DNA of 64,000 bases from Mucor racemosus (lineage: Eukaryota; Mucoromycota; Mucoromycetes; Mucorales; Mucoraceae): assembly GCA_027405735.1 (NCBI GenBank), contig JAPEHQ010000011.1, forward strand, positions 1,178,001 to 1,242,000, in the 5' to 3' direction. The notes under the pieces were generated by a model, which was given only the letters and a program-made list of their open reading frames with translations, made no database searches and was not told the origin of the DNA. The first letter of the stretch is position 1. Every line of letters starts with the position of its first letter. The position numbers were made by a program, and so were the translations under genes. This document shows positions 22,251 to 35,499 of this stretch, piece after piece.

Positions 22251-24590
22251 GTATAAAATTAAATAACACTGGCTGCTTAAATTTATATGCAAGAAGCCAA
22301 ATCTAAGATTATAGATGTTGCTACTTTATCACACATAAAATTAAACAAATTAACCTTCTTTAAACTTAATATTTTAGTTTACGATTGTCAGCTATTGTAA
22401 AAAGATCTGTTTTAAAGTATACAGTAGCTACGATCGAAACTATGGTTATTAGACAAAACATCAGATTTTTTTTTTTGTTTTGATTATCCTTTGAAATTTT
22501 ATCACTTTCCTAAAATATTCCGTGGGTTTGCAGCCAGTTATAGCTTTTCATTGAGCAGATATAAGTTTTATTACTTTCGATTTGATCTGGTAATCATCAA
22601 GAAATACGTCCAACAATAGAGTAGTAGTAAATAATGATATTCGATCTTAGAATGTGGTTAAATGAAAATATCAGTCTCTAATATAACGACTGCTATCTGT
22701 ATTAAAAACATTAGTCCCTTATGTTAGAATGCGTATTCAGATACAAGAAAAGAATACCAGCTTGATAATAGTCTGACGACACGCCTTATCAAACGGTGAA
22801 TATATCCTTGGAATACTGAAAAGAAAAAGAGAGAAACAACACACGTATAAAAGGATTTTCAAGGCTTTACATTATTTAGCGCAATTAAAATCTTGCTAAA
22901 TTGCACATTTCAGCCAATTTAAAAGCAGCATTACAGCGTATGAACTATAAACTAAACAAAACAGGCAATATCTTTTATCATAGAAACATGCATTTTTCTA
23001 CCAAAAAAACCGTCTGTCATACCATATATTCATTAATAATTGCAAAAGGAAACCCGTAGAGCGACGCCGTAATCGAGCATAGCAAGATTGAACGGCTAAG
23101 TTTCTTATACTATGGTATATCTAAGTTTTAAATAAAAAAGTGATTTTTTTAAAAGACTTTTTTTATATTTAACCACATACGGTCTGAAAATTCAGATTTT
23201 GTAGCGGACATTTTCGGGGCTCATTTTTATCCTTACCAACACTCATGATTTTGATCAAAAAACAGAAAAATCAAATTTTGATACCAAAATAAACGTTTAA
23301 ATATACTACATTGTGAGAGAAAATTGTAGCCATAAATAATACACATTTTATAAAAGCTTAATATTAAATGTTAAGTAATGAAACTTTGTACTTTTGTCCC
23401 AAAAACGGTTTTTTGATTAAAGGATTTTTATGTAATATTTTGCAATCAAAAGATTTGTTGTTTTTTATTGAGCAAATAGAGCACTACATTCTGGGTATGT
23501 GTATATTTTTTTTTTATAATTGGTCGTATAATTGACTCTAAATTTGCAAAATCAGAAAAAAAAATTAAAAAATGTCAAAATTGATGATCTGGACAAGAAT
23601 AATTTTTGAAATTAATATTCTGCTTATAAGCCTTGTAAGTCTTAAAAATAAGAGATTTTATAATACTTGAGAATTTTTTCAAGAATTTATGATGCTGTAC
23701 ACACTTGATTCAAGCTTACTACTGTAAACCTGTATACATGTTAATATTGTGTAGTAGTTTATTTGATGATAATATAGTCTTACATGATAATTAATGCACT
23801 AGAGATGATTTACATGAAGGTTTAGTCTTACCTCTCCAATATCATAAACGTAAGCATAAACATGGCCATCACTGGAACCTATTGCCACCTTTTTACCCTC
23901 TTTGTCCCAAGCCATTTTATTCAATTCTCTACCAGAACAAACTTACTTTTGACCTATAAAAATTGATTTATTAGTAAAATCAATTATTAATTAATAACAA
24001 GCTAATAAGTAATAATTATGGTGTACCTTTGATAGTTGATAGTGATATACAAGACAATATCTTTTTTTCCTCTTCTTGGCTGTTGGCCACTAAATATAAA
24101 TAAATGCTTTTTAGAAACTAAATAGACTAACATGAGTTTATTCATTCATTCAAATCAAGTCAATGCTATACATACTTTTATAATCACCAGTTTTTCTCCA
24201 GGTGGATATCGACTTTAGACCAAAAAAGCATCGATTATTATAACGTAGATAATGGAACAAAATGATTAAGTCCTGGATGCTTTTTTTTGCTCGAGAAAGA
24301 TATTATAACGTGCCTTAAGATTAGCAGTTAATAATTTATTTCCAAATAAACAATAGGAAAAACATATACTTGTACCTGCTACCTGATTTCAGTTTATAAA
24401 AAAATATTAGTCTTTTTTGTTGTAGTTTTAAACATAAATAAAAGAGCTGAGGAAAGAGTAGGGAAGAAAAAAGAAAAATAATCCTAAATCAGTCGGTTTT
24501 GTATGTTGCAAACAGAACTTTATTGCAAAGGCATAAACACTTTTAGTGTTACCAAACAGGCTGTTGTTGTTGTTGTTCCCCTTAGTAGAT
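22139..24590 (+). repeat. Large direct duplication, copy 2
   Basis: Aligns with 1-3236 in the same orientation throughout, apart from two blocks missing here relative to copy 1 (junctions near 22817 and 24315). The right end of the match is near 24580, after the words GGAAAGAGTAGGGAAGAAAA and GTGTTACCAAACAG. Copy 2 holds about 70 bp near 24477-24550 that copy 1 lacks. It contains the second copy of the WD40-like relic at 23833-23950. Confidence 0.8.
23833..23950 (-). pseudogene. Relic of a WD40 exon resembling the C-terminus of dynein intermediate chain (copy 2)
   Basis: On the minus strand, after a possible acceptor, the segment reads CSGRELNKMAWDKEGKK, then VAIGSSDGHVYAYVYDIGE, followed by GTAAG as a possible donor. 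This copy keeps the Trp and the frame, unlike copy 1, and has a 6-bp insertion after HVY. The pattern fits the last WD repeat of cytoplasmic dynein intermediate chain. The next exon upstream is short and not convincingly conserved, and nothing like the rest of the roughly 600-residue protein is present, so this is a gene fragment. Confidence 0.5.
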
Positions 24591-25335
24591 CTTTTTTTTT
24601 AAAAAAATTTAAAAATTGCATCAGGTAGATACTATATAGAAATTACAAACTATGATTTTCTGTATTTTTATCTTAAATATTATATCTATCAAATTGACAG
24701 AAATCAGAAATATAAGCTACGTCTTATGAATAGGAATGATATGATGAATTTCTACTGCCGATGTTTTATAAAAAGTTGCTACATACGAAAGATCGGATTT
24801 GTGCTTTTTTAAGATTCAATTTTACAAAATAAAAGTGTACATACCTGACATTTAGTGTTGTTTATCGAGCCAAGTTTAATAATCAGTAAATAATAGTCGA
24901 TTAACAGCCTCTTTAAAAAATAAAGCTTGACTTAATGAACATCATCCGTACTACTATCACCTGAAAACATAATTTGAATCATGTCATTTGCTTTATATTT
25001 GTTGTGTTTTTATAGAGGTTTGCTCGATTGTGTATCTTACAAATCATCTACAGAACATTTGAGTTTACCGCAGTATTTTTCGTGGTTCAATTATGTATTG
25101 AGAAGAGTCTCATCATCAACATAATTTCATTCCATGATGAAAACGATTTTACACGAGTTTATGAAAATATTGAGCTATATTCTAATTGAATCAATACTTT
25201 TAATACTGGTATATATACATTCTATATTTTTAGCTTGAAAGGCTTGATTAGAAGTTGTAAAATCTTGATCTAAAACTCCTGGAGAGGCAATGAATCAGCA
25301 ACGTCTCACATCATTTTGTTATAAAAGCCGATAAA
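24591..25335. other. Gene-free spacer before the MePCE-like gene
   Basis: AT-rich with no recognisable frame. The promoter of the capping-enzyme gene should lie in the last few hundred bases; a TATATATA-like word is near 25210. Confidence 0.5.
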
Positions 25336-26638
25336 ATGGAAAAGCGCGCTTGTAATCAAGAGGAAAAACTTGTCTTTAACAATTCTAAAATAGAAATGAA
25401 AAGAGTACATGTCGATAATGGCAAGCAATCCAATAAGCGTGTGTTCAGACGGCCCACAACTATCAGCGTTGGTTCTTCCAATGCGGACGATACACAACGT
25501 TATTTGGGAGCAAAGACAAGAGGAACTATAGAATTTGCAGAAAAGCAGCCAGTACAGAAAAAGCCTTTTGGCAAATACGAATACGGCAACTATCAAGGAT
25601 ACTATACGTAATTTATCTTGAAATTAAGATACTTGATTATGTTTTAACGACTATTTCTGTAGTTCTCGCAGAAAACAAGGTAAAGCTTTGATTGATCCTA
25701 GACTTGACCTGTTAGACAAGACATTATTCGAGAACAAGCATATATTAGATATTGGTTGTAATTCCGGCAACATTTCTATTGCATTAGGTAACTTTCTTGC
25801 ACAACGATTGATATATAATGGCCTTTAACCAACATATCTCTTAGCGAAAAAATACAAGATTGCTTCCATGCATGGTATTGATATTGATGACAGCTTGATC
25901 TCAAAAGCAAACATTAATTTATGCAAAGCTTATTCCCTGGACCACCCTGATACACCTTCTCCCATTGATCTCAGTTTACGGTTCAATTATTTTCCACAAT
26001 CAATGACCAATATGTTTGGCATGATGCCAATCTCTTTACCGCCTGTCAAACATAAGGAAAAAAATAGTTTCCCTTTCAATGTTTATTTCGAGGTAATGGA
26101 TTGGGCACAAAAGCCAATTGAAAAATACAACCAATACGATACTGTATTAGCGTAAGTTGTCTAATTAACTACACATTTTGAAATGTTTCTGATTATATCA
26201 TAGATTGAGCATTACAAAATGGGTTCAATTGCATAATGGCGATAAAGGATTAAAAACTTTTTTTAAAAAAGTTTATGATTCATTAGCTCCTGGTGGAACA
26301 TTTGTATTGGAACCTCAAGATTTCGATACATTTCAGCGAAGAGCGAAAAATATTGATGTAAGAATATTAGATTCATCTAGCACTTGATTTTACTCAATTC
26401 TGTTTATTTTTTTTTTATTAGCCTTCAAAAGATGTTGAACAAGAGCTCAAATTTCGACCCGAGGACTATCCAGATTTCTTGATAAACAAGTTGGGATTTA
26501 AACAAGTTTGTGATCTCGGTATACCAAAAGGTGAAATTAAAGGTAGATTTTGATTCAATTCATATATTGAAGATGTCTATTATGCTAACAATATTGAAAA
26601 TAGGATTCGAAAGACCCATTATTTTATACATCAAGTAG
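25336..26638 (+). CDS. Bin3/MePCE-type RNA 5' methylphosphate capping enzyme
   Basis: SAM-dependent methyltransferase of the Bin3 family, which methylates the gamma-phosphate at the 5' end of small RNAs (7SK in animals; U6 or telomerase-associated RNA in other systems). Six exons: 25336-25607, 25663-25787, 25845-26151, 26204-26357, 26422-26542, 26604-26638; the frame holds and gives 337 residues. Visible: a basic N-terminus of about 80 residues, the family's KYEYGNYQGYY motif near 82-92, SAM motif I ILDIGCNSGN near 118-127, and the Bin3 block LSITKWVQLHNGDKGLKTFF, with LAPGGTFVLEPQ. It ends GFERPIILYIK. The target RNA is not predictable from the protein. TAF1 starts 188 bp downstream on the same strand. 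Confidence 0.92.
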
Positions 26639-26826
26639 TTTTATCCACTCTAGTTACTCAAAGTCTCTCTCCAATAGCAATGGCTTCTAATTATGACGTT
26701 GACTGAAAAAGCAAAGGGAGATGGAAAGTGTACCAAGGCGAAACGGGAAGCAAGAGTTTTTTTCAATAAAATAAAACGCATTTTTCTGCTTTTTTTTCCA
26801 GTTAATATACAAATAATCATATAATC

Positions 26827-29800
26827 ATGTCTTTGGCTGGTTATTTCTTTGGAAATGTTGATGAACAAGGTCGTCTTGAGAGTGATTTAGATGATGTAAA
26901 TATATAATTGAATTGAATTGAAATGAAATAAATTATTTATGAATAATAATGATTAGGATCTCAAAGAGACACTTTCCAGTGTAGATGCCAATGTATTTAC
27001 AAGAATTTTCAGTAGTGAAGATACATTTGGTTTAGAAAAAGCCCGTAGAAAGCAACCTGGTGATGGAGATAGCGATGAAGATGATGAAGATGACGAAGAC
27101 ACGTCTGCACGTATTCCAGTGATTCCAACTGTACATGCTAAAGATGCTGTAGATTATTCAGACTTTGACGATGCTGTACCTGATGATTTAACTGAAAAAT
27201 ATTATCGCCGTGGTATGGGTATGGTTCAAAAGAATTTACCTAAATCAAGGTTGGCCCTTGTTACAGATAATTACGATGATAGCGAAGAAGAAGAGCAAGA
27301 AGAAGAAGAAGGAGGAAATAAAGAAGCATTGGCATCATCGCAACAACAGCAACCCACAGATACAGCAACAACTACTCAAGATATATCTTTATCAACATCA
27401 ACATCATCATTAGCTGAACGAGATGATAAAGCAACAAATGAAGTCGATATTAAGCAGTTATATCCTGGCTTTGAAAGAAACAAAATCCTTAAATTTTCTG
27501 AATTGTTCATGGCTAAAATCAAGAGACCACCAAAGCTTGTGCCTCATAAAAGAGGTAAAATGAGGCGAAATGAAGTAATATATGAATGTTGTTATTAAAA
27601 ATTATTATAGTGGTTTATGGTGATGGATATGAGTATGAAGTAGAACGAGATGAACGTGCAGCATTCTTAAGAGCAAGTAAGCTTGATCGATTTAGAATTG
27701 AACAAGCAAAACAACCTGTCAAAAAGAGAAGGCTTGAGGTTTCTCAAGAAGATAGCGCTAGTAGTAGCAATGAAAGTGAGGACGATGAGTACATGGAAGA
27801 ATTAGCAGAGAGGGTAAGTGATTTGTTATACAATCTTGATGGAATTTGCAATAACTTATTGATTGATTTTAAGGGATATACTACCGAGCCACCACCTGAT
27901 ATCTTGGAAAGTGAGAAATTATATCATTCAATCATGTTAGATACTTGGGAAGATGATATTATTTGGGATGAAAAGGACGAGAGTAATTCAGACGAAGAAA
28001 AGCAGATGATGTAGGTTTACATAATACAGATTTTAAAGAATATATTTTATTGATTCAATGTTATTAGCTTATCTGATGCCAATGGAGATAGAGAGGAGCA
28101 ATTTGACGATCATGGAAAGGTTGTTGTCAAGCATCTTAATATGCAATTGGAAGAAGGAGATTGGCTTGATGCAATTATTTGGGACAAAGAGAAACCATCT
28201 CCAGCAACTATGAAGATTTCACTCGATCTCAATGATCCTAATATGTTATTTGATGTGGAAGAAGTAGAAGCTACCAAAGAATTACTTATTCAACCTAAAC
28301 ATGTCAAGAAGGGTCGTAAACCACTTCCCAAGCCATTACCCAAAATTCAAATATACCATACTGATACTGAGCCTCACAATAAGTTACCGCTCAATCGATT
28401 CAATTTATCAAATGATAAGCATTACGAATCTCATTTGGCTGGACGTCTAATTCGTGTTCGACAAACCTTTGGTCAATTGGTAGTTCAACACGCCTTACCT
28501 GCTCTTAAATTACATCCTCAACTATACAAGACAAAGCTCTCCAAACAAGAATTGAGATCTTTCCACAGGCCATTGCTGCAAATACCTGCTAATACAGATA
28601 TTCACTTTTCTAGAATGAAAGCAAGCAAAAAGAAGAAGAAGGATAAAAAGAAGGGCCATGTAGATGATATTCGTAGCACTAAAGATTTGACATTGAAAGA
28701 TAGTTCTCAATTTGTGTTGATGGAGTATTCAGAAGAGCATCCGCCTATTATTTCTAATATGGGTATGGGTACATTGGTCATTAATTATTACAGAAAGACT
28801 GAACCCAAGGATGAATTTGTACCAAATGCTGATATTGGTGAACCTTTTGTGTTGGATATTGGAGATACTTCACCTTTTATGACATTTGGTAATGTGGAAC
28901 CAGGTCAAACCATCTCTGTATACTATAATAATTTGATCCGTGCTCCTCTGTTCCGCCACGATGTTAGACATACTGATTTCTTGTTACTCAAGAGTACATA
29001 CAAGGATCATACTAAATATTATTTACGTGAAATCCCTGCTATTTTTACCATTGGTCAATCATATCCTGTACAAGAAGTGCCTGGTCCTCATTCCCGTAAA
29101 GTTACCACGACTATCAAGAATCGATTGCAAGTTGTTGCTTATCGTTTGATCAAACGCAACGTTCTTCATCGTCTTAAGATGGGAAAGCTCGCTCAAAAGT
29201 TTCCAGAGTATTCCGATATTCAGATACGTCAAAGACTCAAAGAGTTTTTAGAATTCCATCGTCGTAGCAAAGATGGAGGTGGTGGTTATTGGAAAACCCG
29301 TGGAGGAGGAGATCCACCTACCGAAGAAGATTTGCGCAAAATGGTAACACCTGAAATGGTCTGTTTATATGAAAGTATGTTGGTTGGTGAACGTCATTTA
29401 CAAGATTTGGGTTATGGAGATGTCAATGACGATGATGAAACTGGAGAAGGTGATTCCAAACTTGAAGTTGAACAACAATTGGCACCTTGGTTCTCTACTC
29501 GTAATTTTATTAATGCAACTCAAGGCAAAGCCATGCTCAAATTGTATGGTGCAGGTGATCCTACTGGTCGTGGAGAGGGTTTCAGTTTTATTCGTGTCTC
29601 TATGAAGGATATTTTCTTGCGTGCTGGTGAATCAGCTGAAGAGAAATTAGCACAAATTGAAGCAAGACCCAAGAGTGCTCATCGTTATAATGTAGCAGAG
29701 CAACAACAGATTTATCGTGAAGAAATTGCTCGAATTTGGAAAGCTCAATTAGATTCATTGGGTAATAAAACAGAGCCCATTCTCTCTGATCATGAAGGAG

Positions 29801-30588
29801 AAGAGGATGAAGACCGTGAGGATCAAGCAGACAGTCCTTCTGCTTCAGAATTTGATTGGGGTCATCATCGCAATAGTCATGGTATGTCACCTTCACCAGT
29901 GACACCCTCCTATGGCGGTAGTGGTAAAAGTCGTTATGATCGAGCCATCTCTGAATTCGATGATGATGATGTTTCTGTTACAGGTAGTATGAGCTCAAAC
30001 TATCATGTGAACAGTCAAAATAAATATTTGGTAATCAAGAGACTTATTACTCAAAAGAATGGAGAAAAGATCTGGCAGCAAGAAGTAGTTCGAGATCCAG
30101 TCGTAATGAAATCTTATTTAAGACAACGTCAAATGATTGAAGAGGAGGCTACTAGTGCTGAAGCTTTAGAACCAACAGATGATGAGGAAAAGAATGCACG
30201 CATGAAAAAGAGAATTCAAGATCAATTAGCTAAACTTAAGCGAAATGCAGAAAGGCGTAGACAACGCCAGTTGGCTAAACAAGCCGCATTAGCAGAGAAT
30301 CCAGTTCTAGGATTGATTAGAGGTAAACGTGAAGGTGCTATGGTAAGTTTATATTTATTGTTTTGTTCATAACAAGGTCATTTGGTTCTAACGTTAGTTT
30401 CTTGTTATTAGCGTCGTTGCGGTAATTGTGGTCAATTGGGTCATATGAAGACAAATAAGAATTGTCCTAAATTCTATTTAAATAATGTTGATAATGCAGC
30501 AGTTGCAGCAGCTGGTGATGGTGTAGAAGGAAGCACGCCATCAGCATTACAAGAGCCAGGTACACCTTCTGGTGATTTAAATATTTAA
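26827..30588 (+). CDS. TAF1: Transcription initiation factor TFIID subunit 1 (TAF1)
   Basis: Largest TFIID subunit, which scaffolds TBP and TAF7 at core promoters. Six exons: 26827-26895, 26957-27554, 27611-27813, 27874-28010, 28068-30342, 30412-30588, giving 1152 residues. Visible: an N-terminal TBP-binding-type segment (FFGNVDEQGRLESDLDD), the conserved DAVDYSDFDDAVPDD block, acidic stretches, two WEDDIIWD/LDAIIWD motifs, and the TAF1 core (DUF3591) over about 460-850 with LTLKDSSQFVLMEYSEEHPP and DFLLLKSTYKDHTKYYLREI. There is a C-terminal zinc knuckle CGNCGQLGHMKTNKNC at 1097-1112. The protein stops soon after the knuckle and has no bromodomains, as in yeast TAF1 and unlike animals. The first exon is short (23 codons) and the start context is AATC-ATG. 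Confidence 0.95.
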
Positions 30589-31510
30589 AAAAAAAAAGTA
30601 AAAAACTGCATCTTTAATCATGTAAAATATATAAATATACACACTCATAATAAATACAAACATCTCAATCTTGATTAGTTGATCATGAAGTTATTTTATT
30701 TCAATATTAACCAACGCATTAGAAATATACTGTTTCTTATAAATAATTCATTATGTATGCAGGCAAAACTCTGCTAAAGCATATATACATATATATAGTA
30801 ATTCAAGGATGAAAATGCGAATATCGATTTAATATTAAATGATTATGACAACTATAGTACATCTTACACTTTTTTTGCGTGTATGTATCAGTATTGAGAT
30901 CATGCTTCAAATGACCAACATTCCATCAACTTTGATATATCTTGTATATTTTGCTGTCTGTGCGTTTGATAGTCCAACTAGTTCATTGGCACTCTGTACA
31001 ATCACCCAGCACATGTTATTTTAGTTTACTAATGAGCTAAGCTGTACTAAATCTCATACAACAACAAACGTATATCATTTGCGCATTGTATTTATAATAT
31101 GATGAAACATATTTATATATAACTCTTTTATTTTCAACCAATATTTCATTTTAAGGCAGTATACATTACATTGCATTATTGCTTCCACGTAATCATACTA
31201 TAAAACGATAGTGTATCTTTTTTCGGACAAACAACAATTAGGACGCATTGATTTTCCCTGTCAAAATTAGTTTTTGTGTATTCCGAAGATCCCGATCAAA
31301 GAATTGTTTTGTAACGATACGAGAGGTTAGTATAATGTAACAAATAGTGGAAATAATCGAATTTTATGGTCAAGGTTTTCTTTATTATTATTTATTTATA
31401 TAAGAGGTTTTTGGTATATATAACTGGTTCATTTGAAGGGAAATGTTACATTCATTATTGCCTTTAATAGATAATCCTATTATTTTATATACATGTACGA
31501 AGATTTATCC
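30589..31510. other. Convergent intergenic region between TAF1 and the C2H2 gene
   Basis: 3' flanks of two genes that point at each other. It begins with an A-rich run and holds AATAAA signals near 30650. No frame of substance is present. Confidence 0.6.
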
Positions 31511-32437
<927 letters not shown>

Positions 32438-32843
32438 TTTTTCTGTTATTTATTCAAAATAAGAATAATAAAAAAAAAGAGAGAGAGAGAAATCAAAATG
32501 TCTTTCTCTTTATATGTGTATATTTTTTATTATTTTTTTTGATGCAGTAACATCATGGGAATCATCAAAATGGCACGAACCACACAACATTTTGAAACTT
32601 TTTTTTTTTTTTTTTCCATCAGTTTGAATAAATCCCGTGTTACCAACAAAGCAATGACGCTCTGAAAGATTTAAAAAAAAAACTGGGATTTTGCCACGTT
32701 ATAATGCTGGTTCGTCACTATACAGATGCATTCGTTTCAGCTGTTTCTTTTTTGTATAATGTCAAAAAGGTTTATTTAGTGTGATAGAGGACAAAAGGGG
32801 AAAGAAGAAGAAAAAGTAGAAAATGGAAAATGTAATATATATA
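32438..32843. other. Promoter region of the C2H2 gene and 3' flank of eIF3h
   Basis: 406 bp between two minus-strand genes. It contains an AG dinucleotide run near 32479-32491 and a poly-T run near 32598-32616. No coding sequence. Confidence 0.6.
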
Positions 32844-34091
32844 TTATTTTTGTAATTCTTGAATACTATACAATCTAGCAAGACTGGGTCCAGCAAATTG
32901 ATTGATTTGCTTGGTGAAGTTATGCATTTGAGCACTCAAAATCATGGAATCTAAACGACTGGGCTCAGCTGGAAGTTTGAACAATGTGTTGACTTCATCC
33001 TCAGGCAAAGGCTTTTGTCCCTTTTCAATACGTTGAGCATTTTCTTGCTTTCTCTTGGTTAACCAAGCTTGCATCTTGGTTTGTTCACGAGCAACAGATC
33101 TTTGCCAGTATTGATAGTTGTTTTGTTCTTGTTGTTGAACATCAGCACAATCTAACAATGATTGCAAATTCTTTTGCATGAAAGGATCTAATTCCAAATC
33201 AAGAACATCAAAATTAGGTGCCAAAGGTCTTGCTTCTTCTAATTCGGTTTGAGTCTTTTGAGTAGAAGCAAAAGTGGAGAGTGAGCGAAGACGATCAGCT
33301 TCCAATTTGGGCATTTCAATGTTGTGAAGCATCATGGTAACATAATGAGAGTTATGAATTTCAACAGGTAATTCTTCAAAGATGTTGGAGAAAGATAACT
33401 TGGCTTGAGCGAGGCTATTAAAAAAGTAAATGTATAAACATTAATCCCTGTATCACCATCCAATGTAGTCATCTACCCAAAATTTACCTCTCAGTTGTGA
33501 ATTTCTTGGCTTCATATGCCTTCATGAAAGTTTCTGTTAATCTGAAAGCTCTCAAATTCAAGTTACCTTGAGCAGAACTCTTTGACACGTCATGAATAAG
33601 AACAACAGAGTGAGCACTGAGTGAGTTTTGGTAACTGTATTGGGTTTCGATCAAACTAAGATCAACAAAGTTACCCAAATGGGCAGAACGGTACCAACCA
33701 ACAGTGTTGTTATCGACATTGACAGCACGAAGACATCTCATCATATCGAGTTGATATTGAGCTACACACACATATATATATTAATTCCTATGTTCCAATT
33801 CACAACAATAACAAAATATTTACCACTGGCATCCTCATCACCATCAGAAGGGAAAGGGAAACAATTAGTAACTTCCAATGTTTCCTTATCATCTAAACCT
33901 AAAAGTTGACCTGTAACATCATTAGGATATGACTCGCGACAGTGCTTGATGATCTTTAAGACGACCTAGAGAAAAAAAAATTTTTTTACAATGTTTAATG
34001 TTTCGGTTTCAACGACATTTTTCTACATTTGATATTTTACCAAGCCGTCAAGTTGAACAGATTGAAGGGCCTCGGTATTGTTGCTAGCCAT
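32844..34091 (-). CDS. Eukaryotic translation initiation factor 3 subunit H (MPN domain)
   Basis: Core eIF3 subunit that helps recruit mRNA and the pre-initiation complex to the 40S ribosome. Four exons on the minus strand: 34091-34041, 33965-33824, 33761-33488, 33414-32844, giving 345 residues, the usual size. The MPN fold starts with [31 protein letters not shown] and the [20 protein letters not shown] block follow. The catalytic JAMM His-x-His is absent ([10 protein letters not shown] at that position), as expected for eIF3h, which is not a protease. The C-terminal half is helical, with the [20 protein letters not shown] signature before the end. The ATG follows a purine-rich leader. Confidence 0.95.
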
Positions 34092-35499
34092 TGTTGTTCT
34101 ATTAATGTTTCTGCAAACTAAAAGAGAATAGAAAAGGGCGGATGCTGTCGAAGCAAAAAAAAAAAATAGTAATCAAAGAAGGGGGCTTTCGTTGAAAACA
34201 AGAAAAAAAAAGTGACTCTTCTTTCTCTTTCTTTTCAACATCAGTTGTAAAATGGAATGGATAAAAAGTATCATTTCATCAAGATTACAGTGTTAGGTAT
34301 GCTTGAGAGTGTCCTTGACATCTTATTGAGGGATTTTTATACAGGTGTTATCAAAAGAAAACGTCTATTTTTAATGAAAATTTGGTGCGAAATTGTGTGT
34401 TGTAAAATGCAGCATTGCTTCTAGCGCCACATCATTATTGCCATTTTTAAAAGCTCGGTCATTGCAAACTTTATTAATGCATGTACTCAATTTGGTATAC
34501 GATTTAGCAACTTGGTTGCCATGCTTACATATAATATGCTCCGTAAAGGAGAAAAGGATACTCGTGATCATGGCCCTGATATTAAAAAAAAAACTCAGTA
34601 CAGCTGTTTAGTTTATAGTCAGAATTAAAACAAAATAATATCAGGACGAAACGCAGTTGTCATGGAAGCTAAATTTAGTTTGGGTTAGCTGATAAACTTA
34701 TGGCTTATGCTATAAAGGTAATTTTCATTCAATTAGCTAGTGAATGTAACCGCTAAGGATTAAGAAATCAACCCGATCTTCTTTTTATGGATGTTTAATT
34801 CGTTCATTAACAGAGTATTGCTTGTTGAAAACATCATACATCATTAGTATTTACTTGATGAAAATAATATTTACCATCCCTCTAAAGCTCAATATGCAAC
34901 CTTCGCTTGAACATAACTGCAAATTAACTGATTTTCTGTATGTAAAAAGAATGTCAAGATTGGTGTAATGTCATGAGTCTCTGTTAAAAAATATAGGAGC
35001 ATGTCATCTTTTTATTGAGTAATCTATAAACAAAAAATACTAAAGTAGACCTGGGAAACAATGGAATCGGCTGTGAAAAGAGGCCAAATTTTAGAAAATG
35101 ATATATTCCTAAATATATTGTTTAATTGTACAAAAAACTATCCAAAATAATTGAGCAATAAAACGGGGTTGGAACTTTTATAACATAATAATTTAGTTTT
35201 TTTGTAGTAGCTTCATGTTAAACAGCACGAAGCAGTTAATACTATGACAGTACATTTGCGATACTAAAGCTCACTATATAGCTATACATAGTAATTTTTT
35301 TATTTTAAGATCTGATTTTCGAAATTTCTTTTTTGAAATGTAAAAATGATGAATATCTACACCTTTACTTTGATTACATATCTCAATTAGAAAGGTGACA
35401 AACAACCTCATTTTTTTCATTGATATGTTAAGAATATATTTATTTTTAGTAACTAAATACATAATACGTTAATTATTCAAAACCACATCAAATCATCTC
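34092..35499. other. Gene-poor region upstream of eIF3h
   Basis: Contains the eIF3h promoter. A 66-residue minus-strand frame (34571-34371) starts with ATG but has no recognisable domain and an overlapping opposite-strand frame, so I do not call it a gene. The remainder is AT-rich noise. Confidence 0.5.

Noticed and set aside
34371..34611. 66- and 72-residue frames on opposite strands
   Set aside because: Mutually overlapping, no domain recognised, no splice partners; not enough to call a gene.
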